Notes: generated from the sequence alone by a model not told the origin. A stretch of DNA of 64,000 nt from Corydoras sp. C115 (GCA_019802505.1 JAFMOC010000021.1:1768501-1832500), one strand, 5' to 3'; shown: positions 35,272-49,084, counted from the stretch's first letter. Program-made: numbers and translations.

Positions 35272-35395
35272 AAATTTAAACAAAATGTTTTGTTTTACAT
35301 AATCTTTATATACATATATATATATTAAAGAGACCAAAACATTTGGTTTACGATTAAGTCACTATGATATATATACTAAGAACAAGTTGCAGCAT

Positions 35396-35745
35396 GGCGG
35401 CACGGTGGCTTAGTGGTTAGCACGTTCGCCTCTCAGCACTAGGGATTCCCGGTTCGAATCCCCATCTGGGTGGAGTTTCCATGTTCTCCCCGTGTCTGCG
35501 TGGGTTTCCTCCGGGTTCTCCGGTTTCCTCCCACAGTCCAAAAACATGGATCAAGTCAATTGAATTCTAAAAATTGCCCCATGTAGAGTGTGTCTGTGTG
35601 AGTGAGTGTGTGCCCAGCGATAGATTGGCGCCCTGTCCTGGGTGTATCTGCCCAGTGCCCGAGATGTTCTTCCCTGGATGGGCATGGGGAACCCCACCGC
35701 GAACCTAATAGAGGATAAAGCGGATGATAATGAATGAATGAATGA
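35396..35745 (+). mobile_element. SINE-A copy, full length, near-consensus
   Basis: Intact box A and box B (ggttcgaatccc), full body and (GAAT)n tail. Duplication AAGTTGCAGCAT (35384-35395) against AAGTTACAGCAT (35746-35757), one mismatch. Confidence 0.95.
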
Positions 35746-35757
35746 AAGTTACAGCAT

Positions 35758-38043
35758 ATTATTGAAACAAATAAACTATAAAACATGCTGTCAATATTTG
35801 TAGAGGAACATGTTTAATAAATATTTAACATTTTAACAGAATTTATAGCAAAACACCAACATTTCTTCAAACTCATTGATTTTTATAAAACTGTGTGGCA
35901 TAAATGTACAAACCACGCGACCCTGAAGCAGCGAGGCTCGAGCCACTATGCCGAGCTCAACTCAGTGGGGACTGAGTGGCTGCATTTTAATTACGTAGCT
36001 TGGACCAGTTTTATGGTGGATGAAATCAGGGATAACACAGATGAGTGGGTTTCATAAACAACATAACCTTATACTGTGAACAAATGAAAATAAAGGCAAT
36101 GAACAATGTTAGTAAGAGATGTTGCTTGTTTAAAAAGGATTAGCCACTTATAGTGCTTTAAAAGCAGTGTATTTGATTTATTTGATTTATTTATTTTTTA
36201 AGATTTCATGCATACTGAAAGCTACTAATAAGGAAAAATTTTACTGCCACTTTTATACATAGGTCTAAGTTTTATTATTATTATTTTCCATAAGTGCATG
36301 TTGTATTATTTTTAAATATATAATTTCAAATCTATAATTTACAGCAGTGATTACAAGATTTAAGTTAGACTTCCTTAGTTAAGTTAACATTGAGACGATC
36401 ATTAGACGTGGTTACAGAGATGAATAGATGTCTGTGTAAACTGGAGAGCCTACATATTGAAATGTTACACTAGATACACTTTGGGCTTAATATCACTTTA
36501 TGTAATATTAAATTGAATATAAACTATATCATTATAGAAAAATGTGTCACTGATTCTTATAATACTTCAAGACTACCAAGTGTATGCTGAAAGAAAGCAA
36601 TGCAAATTCAAAGTGTTAAAATGCTTCAGTGGAGACAGTGTTTTTCCTTCTAAACTTTTGCCGTTTTCCTTCCTCGACTGTTTTCTCTTTCCATCAGACA
36701 AACCACCATTATACAGGAAACAGTTTGTCTAAACAATGTGTACTTTGAAATCCACCAAACTAAACTTTATATTATCAGGTCCATTGTTAAAAATAAAATT
36801 TCAAATATTGTTTAAACCACAAAACTTTAATGCCAGATCCTTTCAGGTCTAATAACATGTCCTAGATGACTGGTTCACAAATAAACAGCTTTAAATACAA
36901 GTGTGAATGCACTAAAATAGCAAATCAATTTTCATCAGTCAGATCACTGGGCCACATATGACAAAAATGCTTTTAGCAGGGTGTTGATAAATCCACCCTC
37001 CTCTGCATTAAGTCACTGGCTGCTAAACTGCTTTCTTATTTTCAGAGTTGTTTAAATGATCTTCTGCATCTTGTACGTATAATTCTCAAAGACAAGACAG
37101 CGAAGGTAAATGGCTGCACTTTTTGCTCCTTCCAAGTCTACATGGACTTAATAATATAGCACACTTATTACATTTCTATAGGTTAGCCATCTGTTACACT
37201 TTATTCATGTGTCATTTATTCTGCCCATTAAAACAATCCATTGTATCCATCCACATAACTGTCTGGTTATGATTAAATCAACCAAGACACATGTTAATGT
37301 CAGGGGTGAACAGGGCGTCAGTCATCTTATGTAAAATCAGGTAACATTTTTTATGAATCTGGTGTTCATAATGCTATAAAAACACATTCATAAAGCTTTA
37401 TAAGGTATTCATAAGGCTTTATAACACTTGTAATAAGCATTTGTTAATGTAAATAAATGCATAACCACACTCATAAAGTTTTATAAGAACATGACATAAG
37501 GTTTTATACCACAAAGTGACATAATGCATTTTAGAATGTGTATTTTTACTGTTCATTATCTTATTTCTGTATGAAACAGCATCACAGAGCTTTGTACTAT
37601 TTGTGATAAAAAAATGTCTCCCCTGAAAATAACTTTATATTGCTTATATCTATTTTTGAAAGCTTATAAGCTCTCTTAAAAGGCATTAGGTAAAGTCTTG
37701 TCATTTATTGCCTTGGTAACACTTTACCTAAATCCAGTATTCATGCATTATTAAAACATTTATAAAGCTCTATAAAGTATTCATAATGCTTTATAATACT
37801 TGTCATAAGCCTTTGTTAATGTCCATAGATGTACATAACCACTCTCATTAAGTGTAAAGAGAACATGCCATAAGGCTTTATAACACAAAGTGACATTATA
37901 AATATCAGATTCATTCAGATTCAAGTGTTACAGGTTTGTACTTTAGTGTCTGTTCCTTAAATGTGTTGTAATGTTAAATTATAAAGTGCTGTTTCATAAG
38001 CTGTGCATATGCTCTTGTATTTAATAAGCGCTGGTTTTCTTAC
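35758..38043 (-). other. last sntg2 intron, left part
   Basis: Unique AT-rich sequence up to the MITE pieces at 37340-37905. Nothing else recognised. Confidence 0.6.
37340..37905. mobile_element. MITE copies, two partial in tandem
   Basis: Two left ends of the same family in a row: ggtaacattttttatgaatc at 37340 and ggtaacactttacctaaatc at 37714. Each is followed by shared interior such as aaggctttataacac. Both lack a clean right end. In the intergenic side of sntg2's penultimate intron. Confidence 0.65.
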
Positions 38044-38154
38044 CTTCATTTCTATCTGTTGATTTTCTGAATTTTTAAATAAAAGTTTCACTCTTGTCTT
38101 GCCATCATCGGAGGAACCTTTTAGCTGGGAAAATTTATACCTCCAAATTATGTT
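38044..38154 (-). CDS. sntg2: sntg2 exon, syntrophin-unique C-terminal region
   Basis: 111 nt (37 codons), phase 0 to 0, acceptor cattcacag, donor gtaaga. It reads NIIWRYKFSQLKGSSDDGKT then RVKLLFKNSENQQIEMK. It is almost identical to human NVLWRFKFSQLKGSSDDGKTRVKLLFQN. This region belongs to the C-terminal syntrophin-unique part used in dystrophin binding in the family. Confidence 0.97.
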
Positions 38155-39122
38155 CTGTGAATGAAAAGATCAAAAGAAATCAAATAAAGAACGGAATAAT
38201 CAGTTAGAGATGACAAATTACATAACTGCAGGTCTTTTAAGGGGATAGTGAATAGCAGACAGCTTCCTGAGTCTGATTATTTTTGAAAGTGTTAAAAATG
38301 ACCAATATTTCCTTTTCTGCACCTCAAGATTGTATTCAGTGTAAACAGTAAAATCAATAAATAAATGCTAGCTACAAAAGATACTGGTAATGTTTGTTTA
38401 CTCTTCTAGGAAAAATATGACAATGTGCCAAAATAAAAAAAATAAAAAAGGTTATACAGTAGGAATTTGCAAATGTGTCAGCCTCTAAACTACAAACTAT
38501 AAATTAAGTCTTTTTACACCTCAAAATCACGTTATTAACTAAAACAGAGTAAAGCTATATGACTGGACTTTTACTGGGGCTTGAGCACACTGTTGGTCTG
38601 AAACCCAAACAAAGACAGACAGCTGAGGTCTGTAGTGAAAGCAGCTCATTATGAGCTGCAAAAAAAGCAAGACTGGGTCTGAATTGCATATTCCATATCC
38701 TTACTGTGACCATCTTACAGAATGAAACTAATCAGCCAACATGCACTACACAAATAAGCTTCAAACCATTTACAATAACAGCTTAGATTTAGACTTGCAT
38801 GTCACCCTGGAAATCAACTTTTCCCAGCCATTAATACTCAGACTGCACTATAAGTCAAGAATGTAATACTCCAGATCTAATAATGAGTCACTTCATCTAG
38901 ACATGTTTTATAATAAGCGGGAAGAGCTGGAAAAGTACTTTAATTAGGCATTAGTCTAAGCACCAGTTGACAGCTATGGAGGCTTTGCCGGCTTTCCTTT
39001 TTTGCACCAAAATTAGCACATGCAGCCCTTTTGCTGCCTGGTGATTCCTTGACATGGGTAGCACAACCTGTGTCACAAAAATGAAGGCAGAATCAAGACC
39101 AGCATATTTTTAGGATCCTTAC

Positions 39123-39215
39123 CTTTCCGGTACTTTCGGAGCAGGAGAATCCAGATTCAAAGTCAACTGTAAATGACAATACCTTCCCTTGGCAACTGCA
39201 CATGTAGGTCTTGGA
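39123..39215 (-). CDS. sntg2: sntg2 exon, post-PH region
   Basis: 93 nt (31 codons), phase 0 to 0, acceptor ttacataacag, donor gtaagg. It reads SKTYMCSCQGKVLSFTVDFE then SGFSCSESTGK. Human: SRTYMCSWQGEMLCFTVDFALGFTCFESKTK. The human Trp in CSWQGE is Cys here. The preceding intron is the longest in the gene (about 8.3 kb). Confidence 0.96.
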
Positions 39216-40009
39216 CTGTTATGTAAAAAGAGGAATATATGTTAATATCAAGCAATGTTTAAAAGCTGTATCTAGAACACTGACACGTAAAGGAACTAAA
39301 CTTTTTAACTTGCACATTACACTAAATATTTATTAACAGGATTGGAAGTTACTGTGACATTACTTTGGGCCTTAACAGAAAATAACTACTTTCCTGATGT
39401 AATGTCAGCTGACCTTGGTGGTTAATGATGGTTAGCGGTTGACAGCTTATGACACTTTCCTCTGACTGTTGAATTACAGTTTTTTTGCTCATCTGGTACA
39501 TTTCCTCACCTGTTTCTTTTCTCAGCTTATAGTACATTCAATAGAAACAAAACAACTCAGTGGTGCTGGAAAAATTATTATGATATTTAGTTTTTTAAAG
39601 GGGTCAAAAAATCAAGAATTTTTAAATCCTACACTTTATTTAATTTTTAAACTGCACACCATTTAATTGCATAATAAATAAGTGAATTAATCAATAAGTC
39701 TTCGGGCAATATAAACATTCAAGTATTCTGGAAATATAACTATTTCACACATCCAGTCTATGTAAATGGTCATGTGATAAGTTTTGCTTTGAAGCTAAAA
39801 CTCTCATTAGAGCAGAAATCATTAATTCTAAATGGTGGTAAGATGTATTGTGCAGTTATAGCAATAAAAAACAAAAACTAAAAGGTACAATATAATTAAT
39901 GTGCCACAGCAAGACTAAAATAAAATAGAGGTTAGAGGCAATAATAAAAGAATCAAAGCCAACAAAAGTTACTTTTTCTGGTAAACACTTCTTACATACA
40001 GAACAAAAT

Positions 40010-40319
40010 TTATTCATTCATTCATTCATTCATTCATTATCTCCCGCTTTATCCTCTATTAGAGTCGCGATGGGGTTCCCCATGCCCATCCAGGGGAGAA
40101 CGTCTCGGGCGCTGGGCAGATAGACCCAGGACAGGGCGCCAATCCATCGCTGGGCACACACTCACTCACACAGACACACTCTATATGGGGCAATTTTGAG
40201 AATTCATGTTTTTGGACTGTGGGAGGAAACCGGAGAACGCGGAGGAAATCCCCAGATGGGGATTCGATCCGGGAATCCGGGAGAGGCGAACGTGCTAACC
40301 ACTAAGCCACCGTGCCGCC
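40010..40319 (-). mobile_element. SINE-A copy with internal deletions
   Basis: Long (GAAT)n tail (40010-40038). The body lacks two short blocks. 11-bp duplication CAGAACAAAAT at 39999-40009 and 40320-40330. Confidence 0.93.
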
Positions 40320-41124
40320 CAGAACAAAATGATTTAAAATATATGTATATAAGTAAATAACCTAAAATACATATGCTAATACTATCTGTAAGTAATATCT
40401 ATTTTTTTAAAACTTACATAACAATTATTATTCATGCCTAATGTAAATAGGTGGGTATTTGCCACTTTTCTCCATAAAGAGGGCAGGTAGACTATGGTTG
40501 CTATGGCAACAGCTGCCCAGGACATATATTCTTAGTAGACAGGGGAATGAGAAAAATGAATAGGTTCAAAACCTAATGAATATATTATAAAGTCAACAGA
40601 GAATAATTTAGTTATTGTTCTGATTGAACAATTTAGTCATAAAATGTCTTAGAGGACAAACTGCCAAAAGGTGTTTGATTATGTGAAGTGTATCTTCATC
40701 CCTTTAGAGGATGCTTCTAAATGGAAAATGGGTGAACACCACAAACAAGAAACTCAAGAGAGTATTTAGTATTAGCTTTTATTATTATTTAGAAGGGTTT
40801 TTCAATAGCGCAAACAAGTGTGTGATCTAAACTTATACCACATATCAGGAACTGCACGCTAACAAGCTGCCAGTTCAGGCTAAATGGCAACTCTTAAGGC
40901 TAACCAGCTTCAGGGCAGACCAAGTGACGTTTTTTGTTCAGGACAAGCCAGGGTCTATATCATTCAAGAAAATGTCAGGTGATTTCTTTAAGCATTCAGT
41001 CATCTTTCATTATGGCATAATTTTGTTCAGGGTCAGAAAGATCCAGACTATATTAGGGGAAGACTAATTCAAGACAGTGATACAACTTTGTCCGGACACA
41101 AGGCCACTGCAGCACTTCAGACTT

Positions 41125-41226
<102 letters not shown>

Positions 41227-44200
41227 TTACTTACACCTGGTGTGTCAACCAATTGGCATGTTTTTGAGAGAAGGGTATTATGAGAGAACACATACATATT
41301 TAGTAAGAACATACTAAATAGAAAGTAAATGCTAAAACTGAACCGAGTTTTAAGAAGTTGCTCTGCATAAGACAGATATTTTATAATTATGTATAAACAA
41401 TTATTGCATCAGACTACACAGTGTTATTACTACATTTAAAGTCTGCTTTAATATGAAATAGCGTGTTAAGTTACGCTATTAGCGTGTTAAATAGCGTGTT
41501 TTAGTACAAACTAAACAGAAATGCTAACATTTAAAAAAAATTTCTAAAGTAAACTCTTTTCTGTTGATGTACTTAAATTGCAGACAAGTTAGACAAATTC
41601 TTTAAAAGCGTAAAGACATTAATTTGAAAATAATAAACATGGAGTGAAAACTGTAAGACAGTTTTCAAGGGGAAATAAAACAAACAATTGGTCTGCTTTG
41701 GCAAACTGGATTTAAACACGGCCTATTAGCTGCATGTCTGGGTTTATTATTTCTTTTCTAAAGCCTAATTTCTCTATACAGTCCTTAAACTTGGCATATA
41801 GCCAGTGATTTAGATGCAGGTTAGTTTAATATATTCTATCAGAAAAAACACATATTGTTCTCTGAGTATATACTGTCTTTTTTCAAAATCACCATCACTG
41901 TCACCCTCTACAGAGAGGAAACATTTGTATGCATGAATTCCATGGCAATAGAGTTAACAGTCACATTAAATCAATTACGCACGAGCCAAAGAGCGAGATT
42001 ATAGTCACTCAGTGGCAATGTTTGATCATCCCACAAGATCAGCAAATCTGCTGAAGTGAATCCATTAAATTGTACAAGCTATTCTTTCCCCATATGGCGG
42101 CATATCCTTGAGTAATATGGAGCGTGCATGTGAATTATTTGCACAAGCTGTGTAAAGAATTCTCCTGATTCCCCATTACTTTTCATCTAACTACCATAAA
42201 ACCTAACTCACACGGCTAATGGGCTTGTAAGCTCTACTACACATAATGTTCTCTAATAACATTTGTCCAGTACTGCACTGTTTCCGAGAAGTCCTCTAAA
42301 GCCCTTTCCAGCTTAATTTTTTAAATTCAACAGTAAAATGTAAACCAATCAACCTAAACATCACAATATCTACTTTTCCATGAGTGGTGACATACTTATT
42401 TAGCTCTTATTGGATGATCACATCCAGCCTCCAATTTGTATGTAGATGGAGTGCTAATTGCCTTAATCACCAAGCCCGTCAGCAAAAACTGAATGCTTTG
42501 TTCTCTTGCCAGTTGCAAGGAAAACTAATTTGACAGAAAGAGCATGATAGTTTTGTAGCAGATTTTTTGTTTACATGTCTGCCCAGAGCAAGAGCCATCT
42601 CTGACATGTAAAGCGCAGAAAACAGTGTGATGAATGAAGTGCTTCCTCTGGGATTTACTGAGATGTGCTTCAGGATTTACCTGTCACTATGACTAAAGCA
42701 AGGGCCTGATCTGATCAGCATAAAAATGGTGACTGTCTTTTCAACAAAGAAAGGCATCAGGATAGGGTGTGGAACGTCCAAGTATCGAAACCATAGCTTG
42801 TCAGAGCCGTCTCTGAATAAAGCCTCTGACAACAATACTATCGGAAAGTCCCTAAAATATGATGACTGGCAACTGATATGACATGTGCTGACTGTAAACC
42901 ATTAAGCATGTCGTCTAAATAACTGGACAAATACAAGGGTCCCCTGTTTTATCTTAGTTCATGTTAATTTAACACTGTGACTGAGCCAAGCATAAACTGC
43001 TAAGCACTCATTGCCTACCACAGGAGGCTGAGCTAATTGGCTAGAGAACAGAGGATAACCTACTAATTGAAATTCCTCATCATATTCAATATCATTTGCT
43101 CACACAAGACAATATCACACGTTTGCAATATCAGGTTTTATGATGTATTTGCAATAATCTCTTTTTTAAATTTTTTATTTTGTGTAAAAGTGCTTAAAGC
43201 TAGGAAAAACCCAGCAGGCTAAAGATCTCTGCATATTATTAAAAAATACCTTGGGATTATGGTCTTGCTCTGGGCATGCTCACACATGCAGAATAAACTC
43301 ATCAGCATCCAAAGTAGCTCTCAAGTGTGACAACAACTAAACCACACAGAGCTTAAACTCGCCTCTATAAGCCAGCTGCAACATCAAGCACAAAACGTTT
43401 TATTCCCTATTTATAAACCAGGGTAAACATGTCAGTGCTATGTGGCTGTGTAAAAAATATAAATAAAAATATAATTAAAAAAAATAAATATAAAAAACAT
43501 GCTGGTTTTGCTAAGCAAGTTTGCAATTTGTTTAATAGGGTCTTTAAACTTAATTTTATCTAGATAATGGTTCTTCATGCTGCAGAACTGCTGGTAATTC
43601 CAGTTTTGCATATTGATAATAAGGATTTTGCCAGTGGAAAGTCTTTAATCTCACTTAATAAGGTCTGAAAGAGCAGTTTCATCCTCTATCTCCCCTTAAA
43701 TTAAATGTGAACTTATTTCACAGCTTCACTTAGTGGCTTGCCTTTGGATCTATTGTTCATGCAGTTAAAGGGGAAAGAAAGTGAGCTCAGAGGAATCGTG
43801 ATTGTGAACTCCCCATGACTTTTCACATGAATAACCCATGGAACATAATGTGATTATTATATCTCCCATGCACTTTCACAGACCCCTCACACTGCCAGCT
43901 CCAGCCCCACCAAGCTGTAAAATGCTGATTTAAAGAGCACTGTAAAGAATGAGAGTCTCTAGAGTGGCGAACTGTGGTTTGGATAGAACGTTGATGCAGA
44001 ACCATATTCAGAAAAATGAAATGGGTTTACACTTTGCCCTTGCTTTATTTGTAATCTCTTCCGACAGCTTCTTTCTTCTGTATTATTTATAAATGTCTCT
44101 AGTTAAAGAGTACGGAGCATCACAGCCCTCAGGCTCAAAGCTCCATTTTTATTCAGAGGGGGGAATTGACATTGTGCACTGCTGGCCATTTTTAAATTCT

Positions 44201-44309
44201 TGACCTGACATGTATCCGGGTCCAAAATGCATGTGAATACCTTTTTTCCTGACATGAACTTCATCATGACATTTACCCACTAATTGGCAACTAACTAAGC
44301 TAATAACTG

Positions 44310-44460
44310 GAGGGCAAGGTGGTGCAGTTGTTAGTGCTTCCACCTAACCTGAACTTAATTCCTTTCTGTGTGGAGTCTGCATGTTCTCGCTGTGCATGAA
44401 TGGGTTTCATCTGTAGTCTCTGATCTCCTCCCACATGCCACAGACATGCCAAAAATTAAC
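44310..44460 (+). mobile_element. old SINE, diverged
   Basis: Resembles the widespread fish tRNA-SINE: ggcaaggtggtgcagttgtt, tgtggagtctgcatgttctc, gatctcctcccacatgcc. Distinct from SINE-A. Similar ancient remnants occur at about 2540-2700, 6600-6760 and 25950-26080. Confidence 0.6.
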
Positions 44461-44591
44461 GATCAGTAAACTGGAGATACAGAACTGTCCTAGCCATTGG
44501 AGATGTATGTGTCAGTGCTTTTGTATTCAATCCTGGATAAGTAGTAGGGTAGCTTCAGTAATTGCATACGGTGTAAAACTAGGTATATGTA

Positions 44592-44658
44592 CATTTCCAT
44601 TTCCATTTCCATTTAGTCATTTAGCACACACTTTTATCCAAAGCGACTTACAAATGAG
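44592..44658 (-). mobile_element. SINE-B 3' fragment
   Basis: (CATTTC)n then tttagtcatttagcacacac and aagcgacttacaa, the 3' end of SINE-B only. Confidence 0.65.
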
Positions 44659-44940
44659 AAAATCATAAGTCAGTAGTTATGAAGAAAATAAACTATACTG
44701 TAAAATATGTGAAAGTTCTCATCCATATCATAGCCCCAAACCATAACCAGAATTTACATTTTTTTCACAGAAACACAGTCATAGTAAAAAATAACTTAAT
44801 CTCTTTTAGTAAAAGAGGGACATATATATAGCGTGTCGATTATAAAAAAAATGTTTATATTGCCAATTATTTCATATTACCTTTAATAAAAAATACTTTC
44901 TCAGGAAAACTTACTGTACACAACTTATTTAATACATTAG

Positions 44941-45162
44941 GGGCAGTCATAGGTTTGTGATTAAGGAACCACCTGGTGACCTTAAGGTCCATGGTTCGAT
45001 TCCCGGTCCCACCAATACCATGACTAAAGTGCCCTTGGGCAAAGCACCTAAACCCTGGCCACTGCTCCGGGTATGTGTGCTCACTTCACCAGTGAGTGTA
45101 TATGTGTGTGTTTCACTGCACGGATGGGTTGAATGTGGAGGAGAAATTACTTTGTGAGTAAG
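44941..45162 (+). mobile_element. SINE-C copy
   Basis: Third SINE family: box B ggttcgattccc, then gcccttgggcaaagcacc, ggccactgctccgggt, and tgcacggatgggttgaatg. Duplication TACATTAG at 44933-44940 and 45163-45170. Confidence 0.8.
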
Positions 45163-46870
45163 TACATTAGGCAAAATAAATCACTTTATTCACCATTATT
45201 GTGTTGCATTAGTGTAAGGGCATGTAGCTTGGGTAATTTTAATACTAAATAGGGAAAGATGTAGTCTTAGTTATCTTAAGGGTGGCATGATTGTTGGTGG
45301 CAGGCAGTTCAGTGATTATCATGCATAAGACTTTAAACATTAGGCATCACAACAGAGCAAAGGAAAACATCCATGGTAATGGGTCTAAGATTTAGGCAGG
45401 TTTAAGCGATCATGCTTTTAAAAAACAAAAGCAGGCCCTATCCAGTTTTGTAGTACTGTTCTTTATAAAGTGCTAAGTGAGGCTATATGAAACCTATATT
45501 TTAATATAAGAACATTTTAATCTGTAGAAACACTAATGCTCTTTACTTCACTAGTGGACTGTTCAGCCATTACCTATTACAGTCTGCTACAGTTAGAAGT
45601 GCGATAATCTAATAAAAGTTTGCCAGTGCTGAAAAATCAGCTTTGTGTATTAAAAATGTAATTTGCAGTTCGTCTTTGCCACTAATGCAAATACTGAATA
45701 TGTGCAATTTTCAAAGCGGCTTTACAAGCATCAGTGACAAGATTAATATGATTAACAGATCTTTACATAATGCTACATGTTCCATTAGCACCCTTAACTT
45801 AACCGCTGTGTGATTTAAAGCATGAATCTTAACAAATGCTTGAATCTTTCACATACTAAACTCTTACATTTCATCCTTCACAAAATTTTGTCTGTAAACC
45901 AGCAAAGCAGCCTGTCTTTGTGTAGCTCAGGCAATTTAACGGCTCAATGAGAAGAAGTCTTACAAAAACAGTTTCCTTAGTGACATTTAATTAAAAAATA
46001 ATAATGTTCAAATGAAACAACTCAGTCAAGGAAAGTGGGCTAGCCTCCAGATTTGCACATAACGGAGTCCCAGGAAAATAACAAGCCACCATTCCCATGT
46101 AAAAATGAGCCTTTGTGAAAGCATTATGATATTTTATTAAGATGCAGAAAGAATTAAAGCTTTCTAATACACTTCTAATGCTTATATTGAGAAATAAACA
46201 ACCCTAAAACATGTTTAATTTAATAATAAAGTAAAAATTATGCAGACACCTAAGCATTTAACTTCTGAATTAAAGACTTGGTGGATGTTCCAATTTTAAA
46301 TAATAAACATTAAAATGGACAATTATGAAATATTTCCTTCCTCTGCAGCAGAATTAGTTTTCCTTAAGGCCCAATGCGCGAGTGTGTTTTCTGATGCTAA
46401 CACTTCTAATGCAACAAATAAACTTAAACAAATAAACAGCCAAATATTGAGTTAGAGCATAGAAGCTGAAGCTAGAAAATCACAAATAAAGCAACAGTTG
46501 ATGAAAAATTACATTCTAAGTAACCAAGGTTAATGACAGCTGGTTGTACTGACTGTCCAGTATCCTATCCACTTGCTAATTTTATACAATTGTTAATGAT
46601 ATAAAACAGTTAAACCACAAAGCCTAGTCTAAAACTACATTCAGCAGATACTTTATCCAAAGTGAATTATAAGTGAGAGAAAATCTCACTTTTTAGAACT
46701 CATCTTTTTAATATTGGATACTAATGGTAAAGTAATTAGCCTTGCAATGAAGTAAATCTTTTTTTTAAAATAATGATTACTAACATAATTCTGCTGCCAA
46801 TCATTCTGTCCACTTAGGAACATCAGGCATTGAAATATGCCTAATGTTATATATATATATATATGAATAT

Positions 46871-47027
46871 AGGGCGCCACGTGGCTTAGTGGTTAGCATG
46901 TGGTTAGCATGTTTGCCTCTCAGCACTTCATGTTCTTCCCGTATCTGCGTGAGTACCCTCTGGATTCTCTGTTTCCTCCGACAGTCCAAAAACATGGATT
47001 CAAGATAAATTGAATGCTCTAAATTGC

Positions 47028-47105
<78 letters not shown>

Positions 47106-47196
47106 TGTGTGAGCGAGTGTGCCCAGAGATATATTGGTCCCCTGTCCTGGGTATATCTGTCCAGCGCCCCAAATGTTCTCCACTGGATGTGCATAT
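46871..47196 (+). mobile_element. SINE-A copy, degraded, with long (GT)n
   Basis: The head carries a 13-bp tandem duplication (gtggttagcat twice). Box B and part of the body are missing. A (GT)n of about 74 bp (47031-47104) sits where intact copies have gtgtgtctgtgtgagtgag. Confidence 0.85.
47031..47104. repeat. (GT)n microsatellite inside SINE-A
   Basis: About 37 GT units at the CA-rich site of the SINE copy at 46871-47196. Confidence 0.97.
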
Positions 47197-47523
47197 ATAT
47201 GCTTTAATTAAAACATTTAATTTTAATTAAATTAATAAGTAAGTAAGTAAGTAATTTTACATGTGGCAGGAAAAAATTTAAACCAGGTTTAAATTGGAAT
47301 TTCTTTTAAATTGTTGTACTTTTTATTTAAGCCATGGTTGGAAATATTTTTCATTATACTGTTTCCATTGTGAGATTATCACAATACCTGCTCTTCATAT
47401 ATTTTGTGCAATTGATAGGAATATTTGGCCATTCCAAAACATCTGTACCAAATACACACCAGTGAACAGAAGCTTCAAATTAGCAACCACTATGAATTCA
47501 CCAAAGAAAGTAAACCAACTCAC

Positions 47524-47733
47524 CCCTACTCGCTGCACCTCCATGAAGACAGCTCTCTGGAAGGCTTTTTCCCAGAGTGCCAGCTCTGTGCCAAGCACCA
47601 CACTAAAGCTGTAGCTTTGCCCATATCCCACCATCACACTGAAGCTAAACCCATCGCTGTCCCGCAGCTCACAGTCCTTTTGCAGACCCACACACAGCTT
47701 CGGCTGGATCCAGCAATCATCCGCTATACACAG
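47524..47733 (-). CDS. sntg2: sntg2 exon, end of PH domain
   Basis: 210 nt (70 codons, one more than human), phase 0 to 0, acceptor atttctattaag, donor gtgagt. It reads LCIADDCWIQPKLCVGLQ, FSFSVMVGYGQSYSFSVVLG then ELALWEKAFQRAVFMEVQR. Human: EDCWLQANLYLGLQ...ELAMWEKSFQRATFMEVQR. A weaker gtaggg site 6 nt upstream would shorten it by two residues; gtgagt is preferred because it keeps the conserved R-x-G ending. Confidence 0.96.
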
Positions 47734-47857
47734 CTTAATAGAAATTAACATGGCAAACTCAGACTGCTGCAAAATAAATACTGTGCATTACATTATTACT
47801 ACAGTATTACATATAATCTAAAACCTTATAATTTGTATAACAAATACTTTTTTGTAC

Positions 47858-47929
47858 CTTATGAACTTTAAAGAGAACCTCACAGAGGTTAAACATAGCC
47901 TCAGCTTGAGCCCAGTCTGACACATTAGT
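47858..47929 (-). CDS. sntg2: sntg2 exon, PH domain
   Basis: 72 nt (24 codons), phase 0 to 0, acceptor gtttccag, donor gtacaa. It reads TNVSDWAQAEAMFNLCEVLF then KVHK, against human VSTFDWVRAERTYHLCEVLFKVHK. Confidence 0.96.
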
Positions 47930-48579
47930 CTGGAAACAAAAAATAAATCAATCAAAAGCAAGCATCACAGTAGGATCTAATTTATGACCTGTACAGTTAA
48001 TTAATAAAATGGTTCTGGATCATAAATGATTTCTTGTGCAAAGCTAATACCAATACCACTGTTCTATGAAGCTGAAAATTTAAATTGTACACTATACAAA
48101 CAGAGCTAAACTATAACAATAATAAACTAATAGAGCAATTAGATTCAGTTTACTATAGTGTCCCACCCATATGGTAATCATTCATCAATAATTAATGTAA
48201 TTTTCTGGAAAGGGCACAACACTGATCTAAATTAATAGAAAGCTGAATATAAAATGGTGGATTTATAATGCTAAAACAATCTCAGAAAGCTGTTTGCAAT
48301 CATAAAACAATTGTAGCAATAAGAGATGTGCTGCTACGAACAGTGGTAATAGCTTTTGCTCGGCGCAATACGATAAAACTAATAGACACATTGTATATGG
48401 CTGTAATTGATACCCTGACACCTGCAAAAGATGTTTATAAAAGAAACTAAGCCTAATACATTTCTGAAAGCCATGTCCTCAATAGTGCATGAGTGTCCTT
48501 TTCAAATATACTTTTGCGCTTTATAATTTATAATTTGTGCATGAGTGTTTTGAGTTTTACTTTAGAGTTGTGGACTGAC

Positions 48580-48696
48580 CGGAGGGCCCCTGAGAGCGTA
48601 GAGAGAGGAGCCTTTCAATGCCAGAAACTTGTAGCTTTGAACCTGGTTGCTATCATTCCTGTGAGGGTGCTCACACACCCAACCCATATGGATGAT
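48580..48696 (-). CDS. sntg2: sntg2 exon, start of PH domain
   Basis: 117 nt (39 codons), phase 0 to 0, acceptor gtttctctgcacag, donor gtcagt. It reads IIHMGWVCEHPHRND then YKFLALKGSSLYALRGPP. The human counterpart is VVHMGWVNEKLQG...PKFLALKGPSFYVFSTPP, the first strands of the PH domain. The middle is divergent but of equal length. Confidence 0.95.
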
Positions 48697-48847
48697 CTGT
48701 GCAGAGAAACATTCACGAACTAAAAATCAATTTCTCTCAAACAGCAGAAAGTCTTTCATACCGAGCACAGCACACACATCAGCAATTCTTCCAATCGCCA
48801 AACATTGATCACCATTCAGTAGATATGTGGTATTCCATAATTATTTG

Positions 48848-48849
<2 letters not shown>

Positions 48850-48928
<79 letters not shown>
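48850..48928. repeat. (AT)n microsatellite
   Basis: 79 bp of pure AT, about 150 bp upstream (in gene sense) of the sntg2 exon at 48580-48696. Confidence 0.97.
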
Positions 48929-48932
<4 letters not shown>

Positions 48933-49084
48933 AAATACATAACCACATCAAGTCAATCATAATTCAAATAAGTGAAAAGGACAAATTTAATTTAATTTAA
49001 ATTTCATTTAATTTATAAGGTTTCCACACTAATTGTCTGTGTTAGTTCCAGGTACTGTATAGGTGCACTTTTTAGTTTGATAGT

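Noticed and set aside
35401..35465. tRNA-like sequence with boxes A and B
   Set aside because: It is the head of a SINE. No complete cloverleaf with a proper acceptor stem is present, and the same applies to the other SINE heads.
47294..47614. 106-codon plus frame overlapping an sntg2 exon
   Set aside because: Antisense shadow of the conserved sntg2 exon 47524-47733.
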